Position numbers and translations under genes: made by a program. Below, piece after piece: positions 6,187-14,535 of a stretch of 15,232 nt of DNA. Under the pieces are notes generated by a model that ran no database searches, had not been told where the DNA came from, and was given only the letters and a program-made list of their open reading frames with translations. Position 1 is the stretch's first letter. Each line of letters starts with the position of its first letter. This DNA is from Cloacimonetes bacterium UBA5456 (GTDB lineage Bacteria; Cloacimonadota; Cloacimonadia; Cloacimonadales; Cloacimonadaceae): the NCBI GenBank assembly GCA_002427325.1, contig DIQS01000022.1, forward strand, positions 1-15,232, in the 5' to 3' direction.

Positions 6187-8055
6187 ATGGCAATCATTGG
6201 AACAGTCGGACGCAAACGCTTTAAATATCGCTTCTTGGACTTCCTCATCCACTTCGTGCTCATCGTCGGCTCGATCACCATGGTCTATCCCTTTTTGCTC
6301 ATGCTCTCATCCAGCGTAAAAAGCGGGGTGGACAGCCATAAGATGGACGTGATTCCGGCGTATATCTACAACGAAAAGGCACTATATCAGAAATACATCG
6401 AAAGCAGATACAATGAGGAAAGTAGCCGCTTGATGGACAACTATCCCGGAAGCTGGATCTCCTTCCGTGAGGTGGAGTTGCCCGATGGGCACTTCCCGCA
6501 AATCGCCGAGGATTTTGAAGAGTTCTTAGCTGAGTCCGATGAAGAATATGGCGTCTATCACTATTACCTCGCCGAACACTATGGCAGAGGTGTCTATCCG
6601 CTTGCACAGAGGGAATATAGAAAGCAAATCCGGCGTGAGACGGGTGGTGATCTCTTGGAATTTAACCGTCGATATAACACAGGTGCGCGCTTTTGGGAAG
6701 AGATCATGGTGGAGGAAAAAGACGTCTTAAGGCGCAATTTCGCCAGCTCTGATCAAGGCTATCTCGGCAGATTTAGAAAGTTCAAAGAGGATAGTCCGCT
6801 GTGGATGCGATATTACATCAATCCCGAGGGCGCCTTTGTGAATACCGAGCTCATCCCTGTTTATTCGGATAAACTGCAGGAGCTAAACGCCGATTGGAGC
6901 ACTGATTATCAGGCTTGGGACGATATCCGCTTGCCACGAAGCTATCCCGGCGATGACAGTCCCATGGCAGAATATTGGCTACACTATGTACGCGATGTGA
7001 TAAATATCCACCATCTGAAGCTGGAAAGCTCTTCGCTGACGGGCTTTCGGACGATGCTCAGTGAGAAGTATGACACAATTCGCATGCTCAATCAGGCATG
7101 GGACAGCAGTTTTGAGAGTTTTGCCGAGGTGGAACTTCCGGCTGAGTTTTCCGGTGCGATCGTGGAGGATATCGGTCTCTATTTGCAGGCTTATGCGCGC
7201 CCTGATGAGATCGGCATCACTAATATCGCAGAGGATTTCAGGGACTTTCTTGAGGGCAAATATGGCGAGATTGCAGGGCTGAGTGCGTCTTGGGGCAGGG
7301 ATTATGGCGGCTTTGAGGAGATTAACTATCCCACGGCAGAACTCGATTATCACTATTTTAAGCTCAGACAAAAGCAGATCAGAGGTGAATTCCTCAAGCG
7401 CAACTATCTCATGGCATTAGACCAAATGCTTTCGGATGCGCGCTCACTGCGTAATACGGGAATATATATTGTGCTCAGCATACTGCTTGCAATCACGATC
7501 AATCCGCTCGCCGCTTATGCGCTAAGTCGCTTTAAACCAAAGTTTTCCTATCAGCTCATCATGCTTTTTATGCTGACGATGGCGTTTCCGGGCATGGTGA
7601 TGGGGATTCCGAATTTCCTCATGCTCAAGAAGCTGAATCTGCTCAATACCTTTTGGGCACTGGTCTTGCCTGCGGCGGCGGATGGCTATTTCATCTTCCT
7701 GCTCAAAGGCTTTTTTGATAGCCTCCCGCGTGAATTATATGAAAGCGCAAAGTTAGATGGAGCGAGTGAATTCAGGCTGTTTTGGCAATTCACGCTATAT
7801 CTAAGCAAGCCCATCCTCGCAGTGATTGCGCTGAATGCCTTCAATGCGGCATATCGCAATTTCCTCTTTGCTTTCTTGGTCTGTCAGGATCAATCCATGT
7901 GGACTCTTATGGTGCACATCTATGAGCTGATGCAGCGCGCCAGCAGTTCGGTTGGTTATGCGGCGTTGGTGATTGCGGCGATTCCTACGCTCTTGGTCTT
8001 CATATTCTTCCAAAATATTATTATCAAAGGGATTGTGATCCCGATGGAGAAATAA
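6187..8055 (+). CDS. MalG-like sugar ABC permease with about 375-residue extracytoplasmic repeat insertion
   Basis: A 622-residue inner-membrane permease, about twice the usual MalG length (270-300). The N-terminus is basic (GRKRFKYR), then helix 1 spans about 17-42. The second helix, at about 424-446 (ending NPLAAYALSRFK), resumes normal MalG sequence. The EAA loop is at about 517-542 (LYESAKLDGASEFRLFWQFTLY). Between helices 1 and 2 lies an insertion of about 375 residues that topology places outside the membrane. It carries five degenerate repeats ending at about residues 99, 175, 250, 318 and 382. The consensus is roughly F-x-x-x-L-x-x-x-Y-x-x-I-x-x-LN-x-x-W-x-x-x-Y-x-x-F-x-x-I-x-LP. From memory this resembles a segment of GH42-type glycosidases (YGSIEALNxAWGTxYxSFxEI). 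It pairs with the preceding fusion protein to form the pore. The ribosome site GGGGGAGGA lies in the end of the previous gene. The ATPase is not encoded here. Confidence 0.9.
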   Translation: MAIIGTVGRKRFKYRFLDFLIHFVLIVGSITMVYPFLLMLSSSVKSGVDSHKMDVIPAYIYNEKALYQKYIESRYNEESSRLMDNYPGSWISFREVELPDGHFPQIAEDFEEFLAESDEEYGVYHYYLAEHYGRGVYPLAQREYRKQIRRETGGDLLEFNRRYNTGARFWEEIMVEEKDVLRRNFASSDQGYLGRFRKFKEDSPLWMRYYINPEGAFVNTELIPVYSDKLQELNADWSTDYQAWDDIRLPRSYPGDDSPMAEYWLHYVRDVINIHHLKLESSSLTGFRTMLSEKYDTIRMLNQAWDSSFESFAEVELPAEFSGAIVEDIGLYLQAYARPDEIGITNIAEDFRDFLEGKYGEIAGLSASWGRDYGGFEEINYPTAELDYHYFKLRQKQIRGEFLKRNYLMALDQMLSDARSLRNTGIYIVLSILLAITINPLAAYALSRFKPKFSYQLIMLFMLTMAFPGMVMGIPNFLMLKKLNLLNTFWALVLPAAADGYFIFLLKGFFDSLPRELYESAKLDGASEFRLFWQFTLYLSKPILAVIALNAFNAAYRNFLFAFLVCQDQSMWTLMVHIYELMQRASSSVGYAALVIAAIPTLLVFIFFQNIIIKGIVIPMEK

Positions 8056-11000
8056 ATGCAAAATGAAAAGATCCATTTAGAACGGATTAAACGCTTTATC
8101 GCAAAGCGAAAAGATGAAATGTATCAGATGCTGGATAATGTTCCGGCTGAATATATTAAGTCTGACGAACCTATCCCCTATGCGACGCTTGAAGGCGCAG
8201 AGTGGCAGGCGATTCAGATCGGCGAGGTCTGGAACAAGGTTTGGGGCTCGGCGTGGTTCCGCGTGCGGGGAAAGGTCTTGCCTGACTATCCGATTGAAAA
8301 GCAGGGCTTATATTTCGATTCCGATGGCGAAGGCTGTGTGATGGTGAATGGAAGCCCATATATGGGGCTCACGCCGAAGGTGGATTGGTATCATAATGCG
8401 GCGAAGCATTACATTCCGCTTGCTCCTTTTGTGCGCGAGAATGGCGAATTTGAGCTGCTCATCGAGGCGGCGGCGAATGATCTCTTCGGTGCGGCAAAAG
8501 AGCAGTATAGCCTGCGCGTGTGCTCGCTTTGCCTCTTTGATGAGGCTGTCTATGAACTGGCGATGGATATGGAGCTCCTTAACGATTTGGCGATTAATCT
8601 GCCGGGGAGAACGGCACGACGCGCGAAAATCATTCATGGACTCAATCAGATTTGTAATATCTATGCGGATGATCCCGCCGGCGCGCGTGTGATCGCTAAA
8701 GACTTGCTCAATAAGCCCGCTCATGCGAGTGCGATGGAAGTTTATAGCGTCGGGCACGCCCATCTCGATCTGGCATGGCTCTGGCCTCTTCGCGAAAGCC
8801 ATAGGAAAGGCGGACGCAGCTTCGCCAATGCGCTGAGGATGATTGAGCTCTATCCCGAATATATCTTCGGTGCCTCGCAAGCGCAGCTCTATAAATGGAT
8901 TAAGGATGACTATCCCCTGCTGTTTGATGAGGTCAAAGAAGCGGTGAGAAAGGGAAGCTGGGAGGTGCAGGGCGCGACTTGGACGGAGTTTGATACCAAT
9001 CTGCCGTCGGGAGAGTCGCTGATCCGCCAGTTCGTCTATGGACGCCGCTTCTTCATGCAGGAATTCGGTTTTGTGCCAAACTATCTCTGGTTGCCGGATT
9101 GCTTCGGCTTTTCGGGCAATCTGCCGCAGATTATCAAAGGCTGTGGGGTGGACTTTTTCATCACGCAAAAGCTTTCCTGGAATGAAACCAATGTATTTGA
9201 CAAGCATCTCTTCATCTGGCAAGGCATTGACGGGAGTGAAGTGCGAGCCCATCAACTGCCGACTAACGACTATAATTCATCGAATAACCCTGCCTCTTTC
9301 ATCATCGCTGAGGGGAGATTTGAACAGGCGGAGATCGCCGAGGGCTTCCTAAATCTCTATGGCATCGGAGATGGCGGCGGCGGGCCTACGCGCAATCACA
9401 TCGAATATGGGCTGAGGCAAAGAGACCTTGAGGGCGCATGTAAGTTCCGTTTTAGCAAGGCGCAAAGCTTCTTTGATTATTATGCAACCATCCCGCAGGA
9501 ATCGCTGCCCAAGGCATACACAGAGCTATATTTAGAGTTCCATCGCGGGACTTATACCACGCAGGGGCAGATGAAAAAGGATAACTTTGTCAGTGAAAGG
9601 CTCTTGGCGGCAGCAGAGTGGTTTGCCGTGCTAAATGGAATCCATAAAGGCAAGCAGGAATACCCTGAGGCGCTACGTGACATCTGGGAAGATACGCTAC
9701 TCTTGCAGTTCCACGACATCTTGCCGGGGAGCTCCATCACCAGTGTTTATGAGGATTCGCGCGCGATCAGTCAAAAGAATCATGACAAGTTGGCGCGCAT
9801 CATCGACGAGCTCTTTATCTGTGATGACTCGGGCGAGGGACGCTATGCACTGGCAAATCCTGCGCCGGTGGAGGTTATGGCGTGGCTTTCCTTCCCGCGG
9901 GATTATCAGAATTCAGCGATGCTTTTGGAAAATGCCGTCTTGAAGGCGTCTATGCTACGTGATGACGAGCTTGCTTTGTTGATTGAGATGCCGGCATTTA
10001 GCATTGGCGCACTTCGCTTTGAAGCTGGAGCATCGGCAGTTGCTTTTGAGCGTGAGGATCTGCAGGTGCAAGATGGCGAGATATCGCTGCAAGTCAACGG
10101 TATGCAGCTCAAGGTCAACGCTCGCGGCAGTATCAGTAGTCTCGTGCGCGATGGACGTGAGTTCCTTGCGGGCGAGTCCAATCTCATTCAGCTTTGGGAA
10201 GATGAGCCCAATAACTGGGGTGCTTGGGATATCAATCATTATTATCGCGAGACCACGCCTAAACTGGCGCAAGAAGTGCAACTCATCGAGGCTTACCGCA
10301 TCGGTGATTATCACAAGATTTGTCACGAGATTAAGATCGGTAAATCCACTATTTTACAGCGCATGGAAATCTTGCCCGGCGAGAGTCAAGTGCGCATTTC
10401 GCATGAGGTTGACTGGCAAGAACATCACAAGATGCTGCGCGTGGCTTTTTGCAGCAATGTCATGAGTCAGAGTGTGGAATGCGGGATTCAGATGGGCAGG
10501 ATCAGTCGTAGTGCACGCCCGAAGAATCTCTGGGAAAAAGCGCGTTTCGACTTCCCCGCTCAGGGTTTCATCGCACAAAGCGAGCCGGGGCGTACGGTAG
10601 GAATTCTCGCCGCGGGAAAATATGGCTTCTCCGCATTGGAAAATATGATTGATCTCACGTTGCTGAGAAGTCCGGCGGATGTTGATCCTACTGCAGATAT
10701 CGGTAAACACAGCTACACTTATGGCTTTGTCTGTGAGAATAAGGGAATTGACGAAATGTCCTTGCATACCATGGCGGAAGGCTTGGATAGAGAGCTCATC
10801 GCAAAACCCGGCGTGGCGGTGATCAAGCAAATGCCTGATTTGATCGAGCAAAACGGGGTGAATATCTCGACAATCAAGCCGGCCGAAGAGGGCGATGCAA
10901 TCGTCTTGCGCCTCTATGAACCCGCCGGCAGAGAGACTTTCCCTGTGATAAAGAGCGGCGGAATTCAAAGATGTAATATGATAGAAGAGCCCTTGGAGAG

Positions 11001-11073
11001 CCTGAGTATGGAAGAGAGCTTCAGAGTAAAACCTTTTGAAATCGTCACGCTTAAATTGGAGAAAAAGAAATGA
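8056..11073 (+). CDS. GH38 alpha-mannosidase, cytoplasmic
   Basis: A 1005-residue glycoside hydrolase family 38 enzyme that removes alpha-linked mannose with retention of configuration and uses a zinc ion. Seen: HAHLDLAWLWP (234-244), giving zinc ligands H236 and D238; LPDCFGFSGNLPQI (346-359) with the nucleophile D348; EFHRGTYTTQG (494-504); and QFHDILPGSS (551-560) with zinc ligand H553. All expected catalytic residues are present. An N-terminal beta-rich accessory region spans about 40-160, and the long C-terminal half (from about 590) matches the beta-sandwich part of the family. Length is normal for bacterial class II mannosidases. No signal peptide is present, so it acts in the cytoplasm on imported oligosaccharides. 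Its ATG follows the TAA of the permease with no gap, and its stop overlaps the next gene by 4 nt (ATGA), indicating translational coupling. A role on high-mannose N-glycan fragments is inferred from the operon. Confidence 0.93.
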   Translation: MQNEKIHLERIKRFIAKRKDEMYQMLDNVPAEYIKSDEPIPYATLEGAEWQAIQIGEVWNKVWGSAWFRVRGKVLPDYPIEKQGLYFDSDGEGCVMVNGSPYMGLTPKVDWYHNAAKHYIPLAPFVRENGEFELLIEAAANDLFGAAKEQYSLRVCSLCLFDEAVYELAMDMELLNDLAINLPGRTARRAKIIHGLNQICNIYADDPAGARVIAKDLLNKPAHASAMEVYSVGHAHLDLAWLWPLRESHRKGGRSFANALRMIELYPEYIFGASQAQLYKWIKDDYPLLFDEVKEAVRKGSWEVQGATWTEFDTNLPSGESLIRQFVYGRRFFMQEFGFVPNYLWLPDCFGFSGNLPQIIKGCGVDFFITQKLSWNETNVFDKHLFIWQGIDGSEVRAHQLPTNDYNSSNNPASFIIAEGRFEQAEIAEGFLNLYGIGDGGGGPTRNHIEYGLRQRDLEGACKFRFSKAQSFFDYYATIPQESLPKAYTELYLEFHRGTYTTQGQMKKDNFVSERLLAAAEWFAVLNGIHKGKQEYPEALRDIWEDTLLLQFHDILPGSSITSVYEDSRAISQKNHDKLARIIDELFICDDSGEGRYALANPAPVEVMAWLSFPRDYQNSAMLLENAVLKASMLRDDELALLIEMPAFSIGALRFEAGASAVAFEREDLQVQDGEISLQVNGMQLKVNARGSISSLVRDGREFLAGESNLIQLWEDEPNNWGAWDINHYYRETTPKLAQEVQLIEAYRIGDYHKICHEIKIGKSTILQRMEILPGESQVRISHEVDWQEHHKMLRVAFCSNVMSQSVECGIQMGRISRSARPKNLWEKARFDFPAQGFIAQSEPGRTVGILAAGKYGFSALENMIDLTLLRSPADVDPTADIGKHSYTYGFVCENKGIDEMSLHTMAEGLDRELIAKPGVAVIKQMPDLIEQNGVNISTIKPAEEGDAIVLRLYEPAGRETFPVIKSGGIQRCNMIEEPLESLSMEESFRVKPFEIVTLKLEKKK

Positions 11074-12500
11074 TTCCCTATCCGCGTGAGATTCAGAGTT
11101 TGGGCGGGAAGATGTCGCTTCCCAAGCGTTTTGAAGTGATTTGTCCTGATGAGATGTCTTGCTTGGCTGCTTATATTCAACGTTTTAATGAGGCTTATCA
11201 GCGTTTGGTGGATGCTTTTCCGGCGTCCGTCTCCAGTGATGTTCGCAAGATCAAGTTGAACCTCATGCCGCGCATTGCCGCAAGCCACAAAGATATGCAC
11301 ATGATCATGATAGATGAAGGCGCTGTCACGCTTTCGGCAAAGAGTGAGAACGGCTTTCGCTATGGACTAACAACGCTGAAGCAGCTTTGTAAGATCGCAG
11401 TGAATGCCGGTAGGGATCATCTGGAAACAGCGCGCATCATCGACTATCCCGTTTACGACTATCGTGGGCTGCATCTGGATGTGAGCCGCCATTTCTTTGG
11501 CGTTGAAGTGGTGAAAAACTATCTGGATTATATGGATGAGTTCAAGCTCAATCACCTGCATTGGCATCTCAGCGATGATCAGGGTTGGCGCATCGAGAGT
11601 ACTAAGTTTCCGCTCTTGCACGAGGTCGGTGCATATCGTTATGAAGCCGATGGCAAGCTCTATGGTGGCTATTATTCGCATGAAGAAATCAAGCAGATTT
11701 TGGAGTATGCAGAAGGGCTGGGAATCGAGGTCATCCCCGAGATCGATCTCCCCGGGCACACAGTGGCGATGCTTGCTGCATATCCATCGCTGGCGTGCTT
11801 CCCACGTGAGTTTGAGGTGGAAACGCACTGGGGCGTCTTCGATGACATTCTCTGCGTGGGCAAGCCGAAGACTGTTAGCTTTTTAGAAGAGCTTTTGGAT
11901 GAATTATGCGAACTTTTCCCCGGCAGATACTTCCACATAGGCGGCGATGAAGCACCTAAAACGCGTTGGCAAGATTGCCCTAATTGCAAGGCGATGTTAA
12001 AGGAGCACGTTCTTCCCGATTTTGAAGCTTTGCAGGGCTGGTTCACCAATGAGATTGTGAAAATCCTGCGCGCAAAAGGCAAGGAAGTGCTCGCTTGGGA
12101 CGAGGTTTTGGATAGCCCTGTGGATAGCTCCATCATCGCCATGGCTTGGCGCGGGGACGCAAAAGACTCGGCGAAGCTGGCTCTTAAGAATGGCAATCGC
12201 TATATCTTGAGCCCAAATTCCATCACCTATTTGGATTGGAGTGCGGGCGAGGGAGAGCCGGGGCGCAAGGAGATCAGCACTTTGGAAAACGTTTATGGCA
12301 TAGACCCGCAAAGCTATGAGGGAGCGCATCTTTGCCTCGGCATTCAGGCAAATCTCTGGACGGAATATATCCCTGACGAGACTCGGCTTTTTAGGATGCT
12401 GCACCCGCGAGCAATGGCTCTGGCGGAGCGCGCTTGGAATCCGAGGTCTGATTATGAAGGATTTCTTTCACGACTAAAAGCTTTGGGAGAATTAAGATGA
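11070..12500 (+). CDS. GH20 beta-N-acetylhexosaminidase, cytoplasmic
   Basis: A 476-residue family 20 hexosaminidase that releases terminal beta-GlcNAc (or GalNAc) by substrate-assisted catalysis. Seen: a short N-terminal GH20b-like domain (about 1-125), then a TIM barrel opening with YRGLHLDVSRHFF (131-143), LNHLHWHLSDDQGWRIE (160-176), and IPEIDLPGHTVAML (222-235). The catalytic pair D293-E294 sits in HIGGDEAPK (289-297). Substrate-pocket tryptophans are seen in VLAWDEV (340-346), MAWRGD (358-363) and NLWTEY (428-433). All core motifs are present. No signal peptide is found, unlike many secreted GH20 enzymes, so it probably works inside the cell on imported sugars. It overlaps the mannosidase stop and the GH130 start by 4 nt each. 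It would remove GlcNAc exposed by the other enzymes, for example from chitobiose or complex-type antennae; which of these cannot be decided here. Confidence 0.93.
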   Translation: MIPYPREIQSLGGKMSLPKRFEVICPDEMSCLAAYIQRFNEAYQRLVDAFPASVSSDVRKIKLNLMPRIAASHKDMHMIMIDEGAVTLSAKSENGFRYGLTTLKQLCKIAVNAGRDHLETARIIDYPVYDYRGLHLDVSRHFFGVEVVKNYLDYMDEFKLNHLHWHLSDDQGWRIESTKFPLLHEVGAYRYEADGKLYGGYYSHEEIKQILEYAEGLGIEVIPEIDLPGHTVAMLAAYPSLACFPREFEVETHWGVFDDILCVGKPKTVSFLEELLDELCELFPGRYFHIGGDEAPKTRWQDCPNCKAMLKEHVLPDFEALQGWFTNEIVKILRAKGKEVLAWDEVLDSPVDSSIIAMAWRGDAKDSAKLALKNGNRYILSPNSITYLDWSAGEGEPGRKEISTLENVYGIDPQSYEGAHLCLGIQANLWTEYIPDETRLFRMLHPRAMALAERAWNPRSDYEGFLSRLKALGELR

Positions 12501-13444
12501 GAAGACACCTGAAAAATCCCGTGATCACGCGGCATGACATCAAGCTCAAGCATCCCGCTCTGCAGGATGTATCCTCGGTTTTCAATCCCGGCGGAGTGCG
12601 GCATGAGGGCAAGTTCCTCCTGCTCTTGCGAGTGCAAAACCGTGCGCGTGAAACCTTCTTCTTGCCGGCAATATCGCTGAAGGGAGTGGAATTCGAGATC
12701 TATGACGAGCCGACAAAGATCAAGCATCTTGAGCGTTGTCCGCATAAGATTTATCACATTTATGATGCGCGTATCACAGCCGATAAGGCTGGTTTTTATC
12801 ATATCTTTGCCGCGATGGACACCGATAAGGGCTGCTTCTTGGGATATTTTAGAAGCACGAACTTTGTTGAGATGGATTTCATCGGTCTCGCTTCAAAGCC
12901 GGATGTGCGTAATGGCGTATTGCTTCCGGGGTGCAATCTCCGTTTTGAACGCCCCAATGAAGAGCGCGTTTCCGGTGGGGTGAAAAGCGGCGTGCGAATA
13001 ATATGTTCAAAAAGTGATAACATGGTGGATTGGGAAGAGATAGGCGAGGTTTTTGCCGGCAGACCACACTATTGGGACGAGCTCATCGGCTCTGGTCCGC
13101 CGCCTATTCTCACCGAGGAAGGATGGCTGCACATCTATCACGGAGTGGCTACGCATTTTGGCAGCTCAAATATCTATCAGGCAGGGGTTTCGCTGCATGA
13201 AACGGAGCGTCCTTGGATCACCATTGCACGCGGGAGATACAACATCCTGGAGCCGCGTGAAGATTATGAACTTTTGGGGCAAGTGCCGAATGTGGTCTTC
13301 CCTTCAGCCGCCATCCCGCACACGGATGATGAAGTGCTAAACATCAACAGTATCATCAACATATATTATGGCGCAGCAGATACTTGCGTGGGGCTCGCCA
13401 TGGCAACTGTTGGGGAATTAATCGCCCACGCAAAAGCACAATGA
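12497..13444 (+). CDS. GH130 beta-mannoside phosphorylase or hydrolase, divergent
   Basis: A 315-residue five-bladed propeller of glycoside hydrolase family 130. Known members phosphorolyse beta-mannosides such as Man-beta-1,4-GlcNAc to mannose 1-phosphate, or in some subgroups hydrolyse beta-1,2-mannosides. Seen: NPVIT (7-11), FNPGG (29-33), the catalytic-acid segment IYDARIT with D90, GSGPPPI (198-204), GWLHIYHGV (209-217), and the closing IYYGAADTCVGLA (289-301). The segment that in typical phosphorylases reads KDxxLFPEK and helps hold phosphate is here RNGVLLPGCN (138-147), without that lysine. Family membership is firm; phosphorolysis versus hydrolysis is open. It is cytoplasmic (no signal peptide) and starts inside the GH20 stop (ATGA overlap). 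With alpha-mannosidase and hexosaminidase alongside, Man-beta-1,4-GlcNAc from N-glycan cores is the most attractive substrate. Confidence 0.85.
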   Translation: MRRHLKNPVITRHDIKLKHPALQDVSSVFNPGGVRHEGKFLLLLRVQNRARETFFLPAISLKGVEFEIYDEPTKIKHLERCPHKIYHIYDARITADKAGFYHIFAAMDTDKGCFLGYFRSTNFVEMDFIGLASKPDVRNGVLLPGCNLRFERPNEERVSGGVKSGVRIICSKSDNMVDWEEIGEVFAGRPHYWDELIGSGPPPILTEEGWLHIYHGVATHFGSSNIYQAGVSLHETERPWITIARGRYNILEPREDYELLGQVPNVVFPSAAIPHTDDEVLNINSIINIYYGAADTCVGLAMATVGELIAHAKAQ

Positions 13445-13454
13445 GGAGTACTTA

Positions 13455-14534
13455 ATGAAAAGAATTATGTTTGTCTTGCTGCTTTGCCTGGTCTTATTAC
13501 CGGTCATGGCGCGTGAAATCTTCCCCGTTCCCGTCGGCGACTTTGCTCCGCTGCAATACACGGCGCAAAAGCCCTGTTCACCCATCATCATAGATGGTAA
13601 GCTCGATGAAGAATCTTGGCAATTGGTGCCTTTCACCGAAGACTTTGTAGATATCGAGGGTGATCTCAAGCCGCTACCCTATAACAGGACGCGGGTTAAA
13701 ATGCTCTGGGATGAAGAGGCACTGTACATAGGTGCAGAACTGATCGAACCGCATATCTGGGCGAAGCTTACAGAGCGCGATGCCGTGATCTATCTTGATA
13801 ACGATATCGAGGTTTTCATCGATCCCGATGGCGATACGCACGACTATTATGAATGGGAAATCAACGCTTTGGGCACACTCTGGGATCTCTTTTTAGTGAA
13901 GCCTTATCGCGATAGACAGCAAGTGGCTATAAACGCTTGGGATATTAGAGAGATAGAATATGCCATCCACCTCGATGGGACAGTGAATGATCCCTCGGAT
14001 ATCGACAAGGCTTGGTATGTAGAGATGAAAATCCCGATGGAGGTGCTCAAGGAATGTGCGCACAAACCTGTGCCACCACCAGAAGGAGACTATTGGCGCG
14101 TCAACTTTTCACGCGTGCATTGGGATACCGAGATCATTGATGGGGAATACCACAAAATCGAGGGAAAACTTTGCTATAATTGGGTTTGGAGCCCGCAAGG
14201 GCTGATCGCCATGCACTATCCCGAACGTTGGGGATTTCTCTTTTTCTCGCATAGCAAAGCAGGTGAATTTGTGCCGGATTATGACATTCCGGATATTGAA
14301 TTCGCCAAAGAATATCTCAGACAAATCTATTATCTGCAAAAGCAATATCACATGGATCACGGCAAATATGCCAAGCGACTCTGTCAGCTCAAAATCAAGC
14401 CATATAGATATTTAGGGAAGAAGATATCGCCCAAGATGACCAATCACTCCCATGGCTATGTCATCTCGCTTAATCCAAAACAGGGCTTGCCTAAGCTTTT
14501 CATTCGCGAAGACGGCATGACTTGGCAGGAATAG
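13455..14534 (+). CDS. Secreted CBM9-like carbohydrate-binding protein with pilin-like tail
   Basis: A 359-residue exported protein. Residues 1-19 form a signal peptide (MKRIMFVLLL, cleavage near MA-RE); there is no lipobox at the cleavage site. Residues about 40-262 match the CBM9-like (DOMON-type) fold: PIIIDGKLDEESW (43-55), LWDEEALYIGAELIEP (84-99), LDNDIEVFIDPDGDTHDYYEWEINALGTLWD (114-144 region), AWYVEMKIPMEVL (186-198), and a W-rich close NWVWSPQG (242-249). The last part (about 283-312) reads EYLRQIYYLQKQYHMDHGKYAKRLCQL, resembling the C-terminal tail I recall in other CBM9-like proteins and in pseudopilins. GAGGAG lies 6 nt before the ATG and 10 nt separate it from the GH130 stop, so it ends the operon. 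It probably binds glycan outside the inner membrane; enzymatic activity is not expected, and the ligand is unknown. Confidence 0.85.
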   Translation: MKRIMFVLLLCLVLLPVMAREIFPVPVGDFAPLQYTAQKPCSPIIIDGKLDEESWQLVPFTEDFVDIEGDLKPLPYNRTRVKMLWDEEALYIGAELIEPHIWAKLTERDAVIYLDNDIEVFIDPDGDTHDYYEWEINALGTLWDLFLVKPYRDRQQVAINAWDIREIEYAIHLDGTVNDPSDIDKAWYVEMKIPMEVLKECAHKPVPPPEGDYWRVNFSRVHWDTEIIDGEYHKIEGKLCYNWVWSPQGLIAMHYPERWGFLFFSHSKAGEFVPDYDIPDIEFAKEYLRQIYYLQKQYHMDHGKYAKRLCQLKIKPYRYLGKKISPKMTNHSHGYVISLNPKQGLPKLFIREDGMTWQE

Positions 14535-14535
14535 T

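Noticed and set aside
5498..6193. Minus-strand 231-codon open frame inside the permease fusion gene
   Set aside because: The product is rich in His, Arg and Gln with no fold-like pattern, and the plus frame encodes a clear permease.
8308..9255. Minus-strand 315-codon open frame inside the mannosidase gene
   Set aside because: Long antisense frames arise from codon bias. The plus frame has every GH38 catalytic motif and the antisense product shows no domain.
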